Below are positions 16,857-25,038 of a DNA stretch of 34,496 nt, in pieces. Every line of letters begins with the position of its first letter. Positions within the stretch are counted from its first letter, which is position 1. The stretch is from Thermoplasmata archaeon (GTDB taxonomy: Archaea; Thermoplasmatota; Thermoplasmata; RBG-16-68-12; JAGMCJ01). The notes below the pieces were generated by a model that was not told where the DNA came from, did no database searches, and saw only the letters and a list, made by a program, of their open reading frames with translations. The stretch lies in the NCBI GenBank assembly GCA_023130895.1, contig JAGMAI010000055.1:1-34496 (forward strand), read 5' to 3'. A program made the translations under genes and the position numbers.

Positions 16857-18587
16857 ATGAAAAGCCTATTGGCAGCTGCGACCATCTCGGTTCTCTTGTT
16901 ATCAGGTCTAGTGGGCATCTCCTCGATTCCTTCGGACCTGAGCCCGATGGCCATCGGGGACGACATGGTCCTCTACCGATATGACGCCGACAGAACGGGA
17001 AGAGCCCCCTTTGTGGGAGACATAGAAGAGCCACACGTGAGATGGGTTTTCAACACGAGCGCCAATGTGATATCGGCCCCGCTCATTGCAGACGTGAACG
17101 GTGACAGCAGGTACGAGGTGATTGTTGCGGCGGACAATGGTGGGCTGTATGTCATCGACGAGAACGGCGTCTTCCTCTACAGCACCTACTTCGCGCCTGA
17201 GTACCCGATGATGCCCGCAGCGGCGGACATCGATGGCGATGGGAAGCTCGAGGTCATGGCAGGCCAGGGAAGCCACAGCGTCGTTGGAGGGTCTCTCGAG
17301 ATACACGCCCTGAACGGCGAGGACCTCTCACCCCTGTGGAGCTACACCTCAACCTCTGGTTCGGAACACGGCTTCTTCGCATCACCCATGTTCCATGATT
17401 CCAACGACGATGGGATCGTGGATGTTCTCGTTGGGAGCATGGATGATTACTTCTACGCGTTCAACGGCCCCGACGGTAACATTATCTGGAAGAGTCCGAA
17501 GGGGCTCCACTACAACCGCGCGACCTCGCCCTTGGATGACATCGACAATGACGGGGATCAAGAGATCGTGGGATTCGACAATGCGGCCCAGATGCGACTG
17601 TACGATGCTGACACCGGGACTATCGAGTGGGAAACAGACCTCGGATACGGAGTCGGCTCCTCGCCTCTGATAGCGGATTTCGATGGCGATGGATACGGCG
17701 AGATCGCCAGCTTCATGGTCGTCACCGGAGGGATCTCGGTCCTGAACCACGACGGCTCGATTCTCTGGAACGACGCCTCCAGGAGTGATTTCTACAGTAC
17801 TCCCACAATCGCACAGATCGATGGTGATGGTCTTCCTGACCTGATCGGAGGCGACTTCAACAATCACACAGTCTTGGCATACCGCGGTGTCGACGGGACT
17901 CCTCTCTGGCAGACGGTTCTCCCGGACAACGCGAGAGCCCAGAGCTCGCTGGTCACCGCGGACGTGGACGGGGACGGCGAGATCGAGGTTCTGGCTCTGG
18001 GCAAGGACAGAAACCTCTTCTCCCTCGACGCCAAGACCGGCGCCATAGAATGGACATTCGGCATCGAGAAGCCGTTCGGACAGCCCACTGTCTGGGACAT
18101 CGACCAGGATGGCGTTGCAGAGATTGTACTGAGCGCGGCAGGCGGACTTGTCTACGTCCTCGAGCAGGCTCCTCAGCCCGATTTTCTCCCGAGAACCACG
18201 GGGTACTGGGAACATCAGTGCAAGGTGTCCGAGCCCAAGGAGGAGCATCCGGGCATAACGGATGAGTTCGCGCAAGGAATCGCCGACAACTCGCTCGTCT
18301 TCGTGGACATCCAGTCCAAGGACGACGTCTGCAGTGTGCTTTCGTCCAATCCGAAGTCGAACATGACAGGGAAGGCGCTGGTTCAGCTCATGGCACTCTG
18401 GCTCAATGTGGTCTCCGGATATGTGGACGCTTCGACGGGGATCGACCTCGGGAATCTGACCTCAGCGAGCACGGTGGGAGATGCGATCGCGGAGATAGAG
18501 GACATCATCCTTCACAGCACCGACAAGGCTGAACTGGAAAGGGCCAAGAACATCGCAGACGCGCTCAACAACGGCATTGGCGGCTAG
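16857..18587 (+). CDS. Secreted FG-GAP/PQQ-like beta-propeller protein with C-terminal GYW-type domain
   Basis: A 576-residue exported protein of unknown role. It begins with a signal peptide (MKSLLAAATISVLLLSGLVG). Residues about 45-440 form repeated beta blades, each with a calcium-type DxDxDG loop followed by an acidic-hydrophobic strand: ADVNGDSRYEV, ADIDGDGKLEV, HDSNDDGIVDV, DDIDNDGDQEI, ADFDGDGYGEI, AQIDGDGLPDL, ADVDGDGEIEV, WDIDQDGVAEI. Eight such loops suggest an eight-bladed propeller or close relative. After about residue 445 comes a different domain starting RTTGYWEHQCKV, like the (P)GYWK-type modules found in other secreted proteins, with two cysteines, then an alpha-helical tail. 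There is no C-terminal anchor. Its stop overlaps that of convergent tfs by four bases (CTAG). Likely extracellular binding or adhesion; no catalytic motif seen. Confidence 0.85.
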   Translation: MKSLLAAATISVLLLSGLVGISSIPSDLSPMAIGDDMVLYRYDADRTGRAPFVGDIEEPHVRWVFNTSANVISAPLIADVNGDSRYEVIVAADNGGLYVIDENGVFLYSTYFAPEYPMMPAAADIDGDGKLEVMAGQGSHSVVGGSLEIHALNGEDLSPLWSYTSTSGSEHGFFASPMFHDSNDDGIVDVLVGSMDDYFYAFNGPDGNIIWKSPKGLHYNRATSPLDDIDNDGDQEIVGFDNAAQMRLYDADTGTIEWETDLGYGVGSSPLIADFDGDGYGEIASFMVVTGGISVLNHDGSILWNDASRSDFYSTPTIAQIDGDGLPDLIGGDFNNHTVLAYRGVDGTPLWQTVLPDNARAQSSLVTADVDGDGEIEVLALGKDRNLFSLDAKTGAIEWTFGIEKPFGQPTVWDIDQDGVAEIVLSAAGGLVYVLEQAPQPDFLPRTTGYWEHQCKVSEPKEEHPGITDEFAQGIADNSLVFVDIQSKDDVCSVLSSNPKSNMTGKALVQLMALWLNVVSGYVDASTGIDLGNLTSASTVGDAIAEIEDIILHSTDKAELERAKNIADALNNGIGG

Positions 18588-18904
18588 AACTCTCTCCACG
18601 TGTGACTGCATTTTGTGCATCGGTATATTCTGGTCTCGGGCTCGTCAGCGGCCCGTGTTTGCCTCAACTGCCAGAAGGCCTCGTTGTTCCCGCACTTCTC
18701 ACACTCGATCCTGGTCTTCGGAAGCGTCTCCATGATCTCGTCAAGGACAAGCGTCTCCATCTTCTCCTTTCTCTTGGTCCGCACGATCTGGCGGTCATCT
18801 TCCTCTCCGATCTTCCTAGAGTACTTGCATTGAGGATTGCTGCAGACCAGTTCCCCTTTCTCCGGATACATAAGGGACTCGCACTCGGGGCAGAAGAGGG
18901 ACAT
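18584..18904 (-). CDS. tfs: Transcription factor S (archaeal TFIIS/RPB9-like cleavage factor)
   Basis: A 106-residue transcript-cleavage factor that stimulates RNA polymerase to cut backtracked RNA. Two zinc ribbons are visible: N-terminal Cys5, Cys8, Cys21 and Cys26, and C-terminal Cys68, Cys71, Cys96 and Cys99. The C-terminal ribbon carries the catalytic acidic pair Asp87-Glu88 in QTRAADEPETR, the hallmark that separates cleavage-competent TFS from inactive relatives and plain RPB9. The length is exactly typical. A TATA element (18927-18936) lies about 26 bases upstream of the ATG, so the transcript is probably leaderless. It sits just downstream of the membrane protein gene on the same strand but with its own promoter. 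Confidence 0.95.
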   Translation of the reverse strand: MSLFCPECESLMYPEKGELVCSNPQCKYSRKIGEEDDRQIVRTKRKEKMETLVLDEIMETLPKTRIECEKCGNNEAFWQLRQTRAADEPETRIYRCTKCSHTWREF

Positions 18905-18926
18905 CCCGGCGTCATAGGGAGAATCC

Positions 18927-18936
18927 GAATAAAAAC
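18927..18936 (-). promoter_or_regulatory. TATA box for tfs
   Basis: On the minus strand it reads GTTTTTATTC, centred about 27 bases before the ATG at 18904. It lies in the 45-base gap after the upstream membrane protein gene. Confidence 0.5.
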
Positions 18937-18949
18937 CTTTTGTGGCTGG

Positions 18950-19831
18950 TCAGCGGTAGTTCTTCAAGGCCCTTTCCGTCAGCTTTCGACCGATTCTCTC
19001 GCGATCCTCGACCGTTGTGGTGCTCTTTTTCTCCTGCCCCTTTGCCTTGGTCTTCGCACGTTTGCCCGGTTTCGATGACGGCTTGGCAGGGGTCGCGGCC
19101 CGTTTCCCTTGACCACTAGCCTTCTTGCCTGATGCGACGGGAATCTTCTTCATCGACCCGAGGGTCGTCTGTTGTCCCTCATCCCATCCCCTCGGGGCAG
19201 GTGACTTGGCGGCCGCGAAGGGCGAGTTGTATTGTCCCGCCACTATCACCGTGGGGACGCCTGCTCTGGTATACTCCATCTCAGTCCTTCTCTGGGAGGA
19301 GACCACGCCACCTATGTATGCGAAGATCACGGTCACGAGATAGCCATTGAGTCCCAGCCCAAGCGTTAGAGCCAGTGATTCCACGAAAGTCGTCACGTAC
19401 ACGGCCACGAATTCGATGTAAGGAGCAAGAACGGGAACGTTGGCGTGTAGGGCTGAGGCAATGTAGGAGGGGACGCCAGCCACATAGGATATCTCCTCTG
19501 TGAGTATCCCTTGATCTGCCATGGCCAACACAGCAATGAAGATGGCAACAGGGATGAATGCCGCAATGGCTCCTTTCCATGGCCCTCCCGCCCTCCTGCC
19601 ACCAACGTAGCCGGCGATCATCTGCCCGAAGGTTGGCATCCACCAGAGGAAGAGAGAAAGGACGAATGTGTACTGCACGGCACTCCAGAAGCCATACGGT
19701 GGATGGGACTCAATAGCCACTCTTCGCGAGTAAGTGTCTCTTCGACCGACATTCAAGACTCCCGAATCCATCAGCTTCATGGTGGTCTTATCGGCGGTCT
19801 TCGACTTCCTCTTCCGGCGCGTCATTCCCAT
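18950..19831 (-). CDS. Multi-spanning membrane protein with lysine-rich C-terminal tail
   Basis: A 293-residue protein I cannot assign to a characterised family. It has a basic N-terminus (MGMTRRKRKSK) and about four hydrophobic segments between residues 45 and 185 (FWSAVQYTFVLSLFLWWMP, GAIAAFIPVAIFIAVLAM, a middle span around LAPYIEFVAVYVTTFVESLA, and GYLVTVIFAYIGGVV). A motif QMIAGYVGGRRAGGPWKGA between the first two spans recalls small archaeal membrane families of the DUF5518 sort. The last 90 residues are hydrophilic, rich in Lys, Ala, Pro and Ser, like tails of DNA-binding proteins; with an even number of spans this tail would share the N-terminal, probably cytoplasmic, side. Start: ATG 19831 is preferred, ATG 19825 is possible. 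A TATA box and a palindrome lie upstream. Confidence 0.75.
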   Translation of the reverse strand: MGMTRRKRKSKTADKTTMKLMDSGVLNVGRRDTYSRRVAIESHPPYGFWSAVQYTFVLSLFLWWMPTFGQMIAGYVGGRRAGGPWKGAIAAFIPVAIFIAVLAMADQGILTEEISYVAGVPSYIASALHANVPVLAPYIEFVAVYVTTFVESLALTLGLGLNGYLVTVIFAYIGGVVSSQRRTEMEYTRAGVPTVIVAGQYNSPFAAAKSPAPRGWDEGQQTTLGSMKKIPVASGKKASGQGKRAATPAKPSSKPGKRAKTKAKGQEKKSTTTVEDRERIGRKLTERALKNYR

Positions 19832-19846
19832 CCCTGACAAAGATTG

Positions 19847-19864
19847 GTCGGACTATTGTCCGAC
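19847..19864. promoter_or_regulatory. Operator-like or 5' UTR inverted repeat
   Basis: GTCGGAC and GTCCGAC form a perfect seven-base inverted repeat around TATT. The repeat begins at the predicted transcript start of the membrane protein gene (TATA centre 19891) and ends 16 bases before its ATG. A repressor bound here would block initiation; alternatively it forms a hairpin at the very 5' end of the mRNA. Confidence 0.4.
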
Positions 19865-19885
19865 AACATGGTTAATATCGTAGGA

Positions 19886-19895
19886 CGTATAAAAG
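19886..19895 (-). promoter_or_regulatory. TATA box for the membrane protein gene
   Basis: On the minus strand it reads CTTTTATACG, predicting a start near 19865 and a leader of about 34 bases that contains the inverted repeat. Confidence 0.5.
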
Positions 19896-19988
19896 TATTT
19901 CGTAACACCACATGAAGACCCACGAGGCGCGTTCCGGCTCCGTTCGTGTCGGTGGGTTGAACTGAGTTGAAGATCCTAGGGAGAAGTG

Positions 19989-20004
19989 GGGGCTTGTGAG
20001 CCCC
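19989..20004 (-). terminator. GC-rich hairpin downstream of the tRNA pair
   Basis: GGGGCT and AGCCCC form a six-base stem with a four-base loop, eight bases past the 3' end of tRNA-Tyr. No T-run follows on the minus strand, so it may be a processing or termination aid rather than a classical terminator. Confidence 0.35.
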
Positions 20005-20011
20005 GCAGAAG

Positions 20012-20119
20012 TCCCGACTCCCGGATTTGAACCGGGGATCTGCTGATATCGGCCGAGACCGGAAAGACTCCGGGAACCAACTACAGTCAGCCGCTCTAGC
20101 CAGTCTAAGCTAAGTCGGG
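20012..20119 (-). tRNA. tRNA-Tyr (GTA) with a 33-base intron
   Basis: The transcript has a seven-base acceptor stem (CCCGACT with AGTCGGG) with C1-G72 and A73, the archaeal tyrosine identity set. It also has a D arm with U8 and A9, an anticodon stem GCTGA/TCAGC, and a T arm CCCGG-TTCAAAT-CCGGG. The anticodon GTA is at 20082-20084. An intron interrupts the loop after position 37 (20048-20080), the canonical archaeal site cut by the bulge-helix-bulge splicing endonuclease; it contains its own CCGGA/TCCGG hairpin. CCA is not encoded. It is two bases downstream of tRNA-Phe and very likely co-transcribed. Confidence 0.93.
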
Positions 20120-20121
20120 AA

Positions 20122-20194
20122 TGCCGCAGGCCGGACTTGAACCGGCGACTTCAAGATCTTCAGTCTTGCACTCTCCCAACTGAGTTACTGCGGC
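20122..20194 (-). tRNA. tRNA-Phe (GAA)
   Basis: A complete cloverleaf of 73 bases: acceptor GCCGCAG/CTGCGGC with A73, D arm with GTTGGGA, anticodon stem CAAGA/TCTTG with loop CTGAAGA (anticodon GAA at 20159-20161), and T arm GCCGG-TTCAAGT-CCGGC. There is no intron and no encoded CCA. It is the first gene of a two-tRNA unit. Confidence 0.95.
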
Positions 20195-20220
20195 AACGGA
20201 CTTTCATATGATTCTGCACA

Positions 20221-20230
20221 TATTAAAGTT
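20221..20230 (-). promoter_or_regulatory. TATA box for the tRNA-Phe/tRNA-Tyr unit
   Basis: On the minus strand it reads AACTTTAATA, centred about 31 bases before the first base of tRNA-Phe, giving a 5' leader of only a few bases. Confidence 0.55.
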
Positions 20231-20303
20231 AGGGTTTCAACCCTAGATCCGAGGGCTCCTAAGTATCATTGATTGGAATGACCAGTTGCAATTGGTGGCG
20301 ACA

Positions 20304-20313
20304 CATATAAATA
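20304..20313 (+). promoter_or_regulatory. TATA box for the pilin/ATPase operon
   Basis: CATATAAATA, with transcription predicted from about 20335, roughly 30 bases before the ATG at 20364. It is the only good promoter seen ahead of the five-gene operon. Confidence 0.55.
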
Positions 20314-20363
20314 CGTCATCCAACATTAGAACTAAGAGGAATCCGATTCTTCCAGGTGATGTG

Positions 20364-21386
20364 ATGGAGCCCTCGCGCAGAGCTTTTAGGATAAAGAGGA
20401 AACTTAAGTGGGACAATAAGGGAGTGGCTTCCACAGTGGGCACGATCATGGCCCTGATGGTCGTCATGACGTTCTTTTCCATGATAGTGAACCAGTACGT
20501 TCCCGTCTGGATGAAGGACGCCGAATCCGCTCATATGAATGAGGTTTACGGACAGTTCGGCACGCTCAAGGGATCGGTTGATCTGCAGGTTCTCTCCTGT
20601 GTGATCATGCTGCGTCAAAACGAGCCATGCATGAGGAGCAGCGGGTTCACTCCGATTGAAGTAGGTATCGACGGGGTCCCCATCTTTTCCGCACCGACCG
20701 TCGGGGAACTCACGGGGAGGGAAGACCGCGGGAAGTTCTCCGTCAATTTCAGCTATCAACATGAGGTCAAAGGCACTAACCAGACGTTCTACGTGAAACA
20801 GAACGCTTCGGGGAATATCGTCCTTGAAGTCGCGAACAGGTATTTCGTGAGACAGACTCTCACGTACGAGGGCGGGGCCATCATCAGATCCCAGGAGGAA
20901 GGTGAGGTCATGAAGGGAGAGCCTTCTTTCATGGTGACCAAGAAGGGTGACTACGTCGAGATTTGGATGTACCTCTTAGACCTGTACGGTGACGGCTCCG
21001 TGGGCGGCATCGGGACGCAGGGCGTCCACCATGACCTCATTGGGGCCTCGTGGGACGAGTACCACAATGTCAACTCTGACGTGACTATTGTTCACTGGAC
21101 CCAGAACGGCAAGGCGTGGTACAACTTCTTCAATGAGACGCTGTCAAGTGCCTTCGGCGTGACGGAACAGGACTACGAGGACAACTCACCTCCCGAATGG
21201 GATTGGTATGACAGCGGTGCACAGGAGAAGGCGACCAATCCGTATTTCATCGTGAAGAGGACGGCCTTCGATGATTACTCGATCGTTGAGGTCACGATAG
21301 AATCCGATGATGTGGACATCGGGAGGTTGACACTGGTTTCATCGAACTTCGACGTTGTCATCGGGGAGACCAGTTCTCGAACCTGA
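20364..21386 (+). CDS. Type IV pilin-like protein (class III signal peptide)
   Basis: A 340-residue membrane-anchored protein with a prepilin-type N-terminus: basic leader MEPSRRAFRIKRKLKWDNKG, a likely prepilin-peptidase site after Gly20, then a hydrophobic helix from Val21 to about residue 45 (VASTVGTIMALMVVMTFFSM). The segment after it, QYVPVWMKDAESAHMNEVYGQF, resembles archaeal pilin-like families. The rest is predicted beta-rich and extracellular, with two cysteines near residues 79-90 and a C-terminus of alternating hydrophobic residues. At 340 residues it is large for a major pilin, so a minor or pseudopilin role is possible. ATG 20364 follows GGTGAT at 20355-20360; in-frame GTG 20361 is an alternative. 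It leads the operon, so it is probably the substrate of the two ATPases and two platform proteins behind it. Confidence 0.8.
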   Translation: MEPSRRAFRIKRKLKWDNKGVASTVGTIMALMVVMTFFSMIVNQYVPVWMKDAESAHMNEVYGQFGTLKGSVDLQVLSCVIMLRQNEPCMRSSGFTPIEVGIDGVPIFSAPTVGELTGREDRGKFSVNFSYQHEVKGTNQTFYVKQNASGNIVLEVANRYFVRQTLTYEGGAIIRSQEEGEVMKGEPSFMVTKKGDYVEIWMYLLDLYGDGSVGGIGTQGVHHDLIGASWDEYHNVNSDVTIVHWTQNGKAWYNFFNETLSSAFGVTEQDYEDNSPPEWDWYDSGAQEKATNPYFIVKRTAFDDYSIVEVTIESDDVDIGRLTLVSSNFDVVIGETSSRT

Positions 21387-21408
21387 GTCCAACGAAGAGG
21401 TATATGGT

Positions 21409-23085
21409 ATGTTTGGAGCAAAGAAACAGAGGAAAGTCCTGGTGCCAAAAGGCGCATCCACGGCAACGAAGTGGGAAGGGGGCAGAGGTTCCCACCTCAC
21501 GCCCATCGCACCCACTGAGGAGGAGTGGATAGACGAGCTTGAGATCTTGCCCATAAAGCCTCCCTTCAGCTACTCGAGGATAATCTACGACAACGAGGAG
21601 AGCGAGTACGTCTACGAGTCGTGGGAACCTTATCTCACCGAGAGAGAAGAGAAGCTGTTGGCCCTCATCAAGGACTCGCTCAAACGAACGCTGGAGTACG
21701 AGACCGGCACCCTGGGAATAAAAGACAAGGAGGAGTTCCTCAAGGAGAGCATTGACAGCTTCTTCAGGAGCAGGGGGATGCGTGTCGACGATAATTCCCG
21801 GGACAAGATCGTCTACTACATCACGAGGGACTACGTGGGCTACGGCCCAATCGATGTTCTGATGTCCGATAAGTCAATCGAGGACGTCTCATGCGATGGC
21901 GTCAGCGTTCCCCTTTTCATATTCCACAAGAAGTACGAGTCCATCAGGACGAGGGAGAGATTCGACGATGAGGATGACCTGAATTCGTTCGTCATCGGGC
22001 TTGGACAGAGATGCGGGAAGCAGATCTCTGTGGCCAATCCCATCCTGGACGGTACCAGCGTTGAAGGCCATCGTGTCCAGGCCACGTACGCAAGGGAGGT
22101 GACCACGCGAGGGTCATCCTTCACGATCCGGAGATTCAAGGAGAAACCATTCACTCCGACAGAGCTCATAAAGTACGGCACGGCATCGCCAGAGATGGTC
22201 GCGTATCTGTGGTTGGCCGTAGAGCACGGAAGGTCAATGATGGTCTGTGGCGGGACCGCAACGGGCAAGACCGCGACTCTGAACGCAGCGGCGTTGTTCA
22301 TCAGGCCAGGCGCAAAAATCGTGTCCATAGAGGACACGAGAGAGATCAACCTTCCACATGAGAACTGGATTCCAGGGACAACGAGAAGCGGCGTGGGCGA
22401 GAAAGGGGCAGATGGAAAGGCCGCCGGCGAGATAGACATGTTCGACCTCGTTAGGGCCGCTCTGAGGCAGAGACCCAACTACATCGTTGTCGGAGAGGTC
22501 CGAGGAAGGGAAACGTACACGATGTTCCAGGCCATGGCGACAGGCCACCCGACGATGTCCACCATGCACGCGGACTCCGTGAAATCGATGGTCAACAGAC
22601 TCGAGAATCCGCCCATCAACACACCGAGGATCTTGCTGACCGCGCTCAACTTCGTAATCATACAGAATTTCGCGAGAATCGGCGCCGAGTCAGAACAAGT
22701 GAGGAGAGTCGTTCAGGTAGTTGAGCTCGTCGGCTTCGAACCTGAGACGAACGAACTCATCACGAATACGGTGTACGAGTGGGATACGGCAACCGATTCG
22801 TTCATCTACAAGGGTCACAGCTTCCTCTTCGACGAACTGCAGGAAATGAAGAACATGACCCACGATGAGATGGACCGAGAGTTTCAGAGAAGGGTGGATC
22901 TGGTGAACTACATGGTCGAAAAGGACCTTGACGACTACAAGGACATCTCGAGACTCGTTGTGTCCTACTACCACTACCCTGAAGAGACCATCGAGAGGAT
23001 AAGGAACGAAATGGGATGGGTCCGAGAGGAACCCGAACCCGAGGATCTGGTTGAAGGTGATATGTTTGCCTCAAGAGAGGTCTGA
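21409..23085 (+). CDS. Type II/IV secretion-system ATPase, FlaI/TadA-like (paralogue 1)
   Basis: A 558-residue hexameric-type ATPase expected to power filament assembly or secretion at the inner face of the membrane. An N-terminal domain (about 1-260) contains YVGYGPIDVLMSD and EDVSCDG. It is followed by SSFTIRRF, Walker A GGTATGKT (281-288), an Asp box SIEDTREINLPHENW, Walker B-type IVVGEVRGRE and a His box STMHADS. All motifs are intact. Start: ATG 21409, with GAGGT about eight bases upstream; the frame is open to 21355 inside the pilin gene. The next platform gene starts within its 3' end. Close similarity to the ATPase at 25039 shows duplication, but that partner has Ser-Gly-Lys-Thr-Thr where this one has Thr-Gly-Lys-Thr-Ala. 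Confidence 0.92.
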   Translation: MFGAKKQRKVLVPKGASTATKWEGGRGSHLTPIAPTEEEWIDELEILPIKPPFSYSRIIYDNEESEYVYESWEPYLTEREEKLLALIKDSLKRTLEYETGTLGIKDKEEFLKESIDSFFRSRGMRVDDNSRDKIVYYITRDYVGYGPIDVLMSDKSIEDVSCDGVSVPLFIFHKKYESIRTRERFDDEDDLNSFVIGLGQRCGKQISVANPILDGTSVEGHRVQATYAREVTTRGSSFTIRRFKEKPFTPTELIKYGTASPEMVAYLWLAVEHGRSMMVCGGTATGKTATLNAAALFIRPGAKIVSIEDTREINLPHENWIPGTTRSGVGEKGADGKAAGEIDMFDLVRAALRQRPNYIVVGEVRGRETYTMFQAMATGHPTMSTMHADSVKSMVNRLENPPINTPRILLTALNFVIIQNFARIGAESEQVRRVVQVVELVGFEPETNELITNTVYEWDTATDSFIYKGHSFLFDELQEMKNMTHDEMDREFQRRVDLVNYMVEKDLDDYKDISRLVVSYYHYPEETIERIRNEMGWVREEPEPEDLVEGDMFASREV

Positions 23086-24097
23086 CACGTTCGACAAGTT
23101 AGAGGCGAGTAAGGCCTATGTGAAGACGAAGAGATTCAGGCCAGAGGAAACGGGGCTCAGAGGTCCGCATCAGATAAAGCTGGCCAAGGGCTCGAGACCG
23201 GAATACATCAAGCTGACGCCCTACCAGGAAACCTGCTGGCGCATCCTTGGTGGGTTCGTGGAGTCGAGGTTCGAACCGAAACAGGACTTGGAGGACGACC
23301 TCGTTCAGGCTCACATGAAGATCAGACCGGAAGAGTATCTGGCCTATGTCTGGATGAGCACGTTCATCATGGTGATCGTCGGTGTGGTCATTGGAGTGAT
23401 TCTCGGACCGCTCCTATTCGTGCTGGGCATTATGGATGGGCTGACAAGCATCATCATCGCCATCATGTTGGCAGTGGTTCCGGCACTCCTCACCTACTTC
23501 GTATTGTTGCACGCCCCTGCATCCGCCAAGAAGAAAAGGGGAACTAAGATCGATGCAAAGATCTCCGGAGCGATGAGTTTCATTTCCGCGATGGCGTCAG
23601 CCGATGTGCCAGTGAACGTCATTTTCAAGGAGCTCTCGAAGCAAGCCGTGTACGGTGAGGTTGCCGAGGAGGCCGAGTGGATAACGAGAGACACGGAGCT
23701 CCTGGGAGTCGATATCCTCTCCGCCATCCGTGCGGGTGCCGCGAGATCCCCGTCCGTCAAGTTCCAGGACTTCCTTCAGGGCGTCGTCACGACCTCCACA
23801 TCCGGAGGACAGCTCAAACCCTACTTCCTCATGAAGGCGGAGCAGTACGAGAAGGAGGACAAACTGGAGATGAGGAAGAACATGGAGACCCTCGGCATGC
23901 TTGCCGAGAGCTTCGTCACGGTCGTCGTCGCCTTTCCCCTCTTCCTCGTCGTCATCATGGCCATAATGGGCCTGATCAGCAAGGGCGGGTCAGGCTTCGT
24001 CGTGACACTGCTGTACGTCGTCGTCCTCCTGATGATACCGATTTCCCAGTTCGGGTTCATCTTCGTCATATGGAACATGGAACAGGAGGGCAAGTAA
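23066..24097 (+). CDS. Type IV filament platform protein, FlaJ/TadC-like (1)
   Basis: A 343-residue integral membrane protein with one T2SS-F-type domain. It has a hydrophilic N-terminus of about 95 residues, a membrane pair (about residues 98-150, WMSTFIMVIVGVVIGVILG onward), then a cytoplasmic helical domain (AKISGAMSFISAMASADVPV ... FLQGVVTTSTSGGQLKPYF) and two C-terminal spans (FVTVVVAFPLFLVVIMAIMG; YVVVLLMIPISQFGFIFVI). Platform proteins anchor the ATPase and feed pilins into the growing base. I chose TTG 23066, which follows GGTGAT (23056-23061) by four bases; TTG 23051 and GTG 23057 are alternatives. It overlaps the ATPase gene by 20 bases and the next gene by one base. Archaellum FlaJ usually fuses two such domains; here they are two genes. 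Confidence 0.88.
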   Translation: MPQERSDTFDKLEASKAYVKTKRFRPEETGLRGPHQIKLAKGSRPEYIKLTPYQETCWRILGGFVESRFEPKQDLEDDLVQAHMKIRPEEYLAYVWMSTFIMVIVGVVIGVILGPLLFVLGIMDGLTSIIIAIMLAVVPALLTYFVLLHAPASAKKKRGTKIDAKISGAMSFISAMASADVPVNVIFKELSKQAVYGEVAEEAEWITRDTELLGVDILSAIRAGAARSPSVKFQDFLQGVVTTSTSGGQLKPYFLMKAEQYEKEDKLEMRKNMETLGMLAESFVTVVVAFPLFLVVIMAIMGLISKGGSGFVVTLLYVVVLLMIPISQFGFIFVIWNMEQEGK

Positions 24098-25029
24098 TGA
24101 CGCGAGAGGACCTGGAGCAGGCCAGAATCAAGATGTACGAGAAGCTGGACCTCGCCAAGCCCATACTGATCGTGAGCGGGAGCGTTGCTGCGGTTTTCGT
24201 CATCATCGCCATCCTGAACATGATGGATGTGGTCGATATTTCACTGCGTTCAGGGGAGACGCCGATCAAGAGGGGAATCGACTTCATCGTCTTTGCAATG
24301 CTCGTCATAATGGGGCCATACGGGTTCTACATGCAGAAGAAACTGAAGGAAGTCGCGGCCATCGAGGGAAGGCTTCCGGATTTCCTCAGAGACGTTGCCG
24401 AGGCGGGAAGGTTCGGAATGACCCTCGCCGACGCTATTGTCGTGGCCTCGACCGGTAGGTACGGGAGACTCACAGCAGAGATTGAGAAGATGGCTGCCCA
24501 GATCCAATGGGGGGTTCCCGCGAGCGAGGCCCTCAAACTCTTCAACGAGCGTGTCAAGACACCGATGGTTAGTCGTGTCGTCAGCATAATCGTCAAGTCG
24601 AGCGATGCAGGCGGAGATGTTGCGGATGTCCTGACAATGGTCTCGCACGATGCCAAGGAGACGCAGCTGACGGAATACGAAAGGAGCATTGCGATGTCGA
24701 CATACATCGCTGTCATCTACATCTCGTTCTTCGTGTTCCTTGTCACGATCGCAATCATCAACGCGACTTTCCTCCCGAAGATGCTTGAGGCGAGCGAATC
24801 GCTCACCACCTCAGGCGACGGGGATGGCGGTGCAGTGGACAGCCCACTTGCATCTGACCTGCCGAATATCGTGGAAAGCATCAAGTTGGCCTTCTTCCTC
24901 GCAGCGATAATACACGCTGTGGGGGACGGGCTTCTCGCGGGAGTTCTTGACAACGGGAGAGTGATCAGCGGATTCCGGCACAGCTTCCTGATGCTACTGA
25001 TCGGTTTCTCCATACTGAGTTTCATCTAG
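24097..25029 (+). CDS. Type IV filament platform protein, FlaJ/TadB-like (2)
   Basis: A 310-residue membrane protein, a second and quite different single T2SS-F domain. It has two N-terminal spans (PILIVSGSVAAVFVIIAIL; GIDFIVFAMLVIMGPYGFY) and then the cytoplasmic domain with the family pattern LPDFLRDVAEAGRFGMTLAD, SRVVSIIVKSSDAGGDVADV and YERSIAMSTYIAVIYISFFV. Further spans close the protein (FLVTIAIINATFLPKML; a C-terminal pair ending SFLMLLIGFSILSFI). A DGDG-containing loop separates the later spans. The ATG overlaps the previous TAA by one base (TAATG), and GGAGG lies a few bases upstream. Together with the preceding gene it should form a heteromeric platform as in Tad systems; assignment as TadB-like is by position and domain, not by close identity. 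Confidence 0.87.
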   Translation: MTREDLEQARIKMYEKLDLAKPILIVSGSVAAVFVIIAILNMMDVVDISLRSGETPIKRGIDFIVFAMLVIMGPYGFYMQKKLKEVAAIEGRLPDFLRDVAEAGRFGMTLADAIVVASTGRYGRLTAEIEKMAAQIQWGVPASEALKLFNERVKTPMVSRVVSIIVKSSDAGGDVADVLTMVSHDAKETQLTEYERSIAMSTYIAVIYISFFVFLVTIAIINATFLPKMLEASESLTTSGDGDGGAVDSPLASDLPNIVESIKLAFFLAAIIHAVGDGLLAGVLDNGRVISGFRHSFLMLLIGFSILSFI

Positions 25030-25038
25030 GTGATAGAA

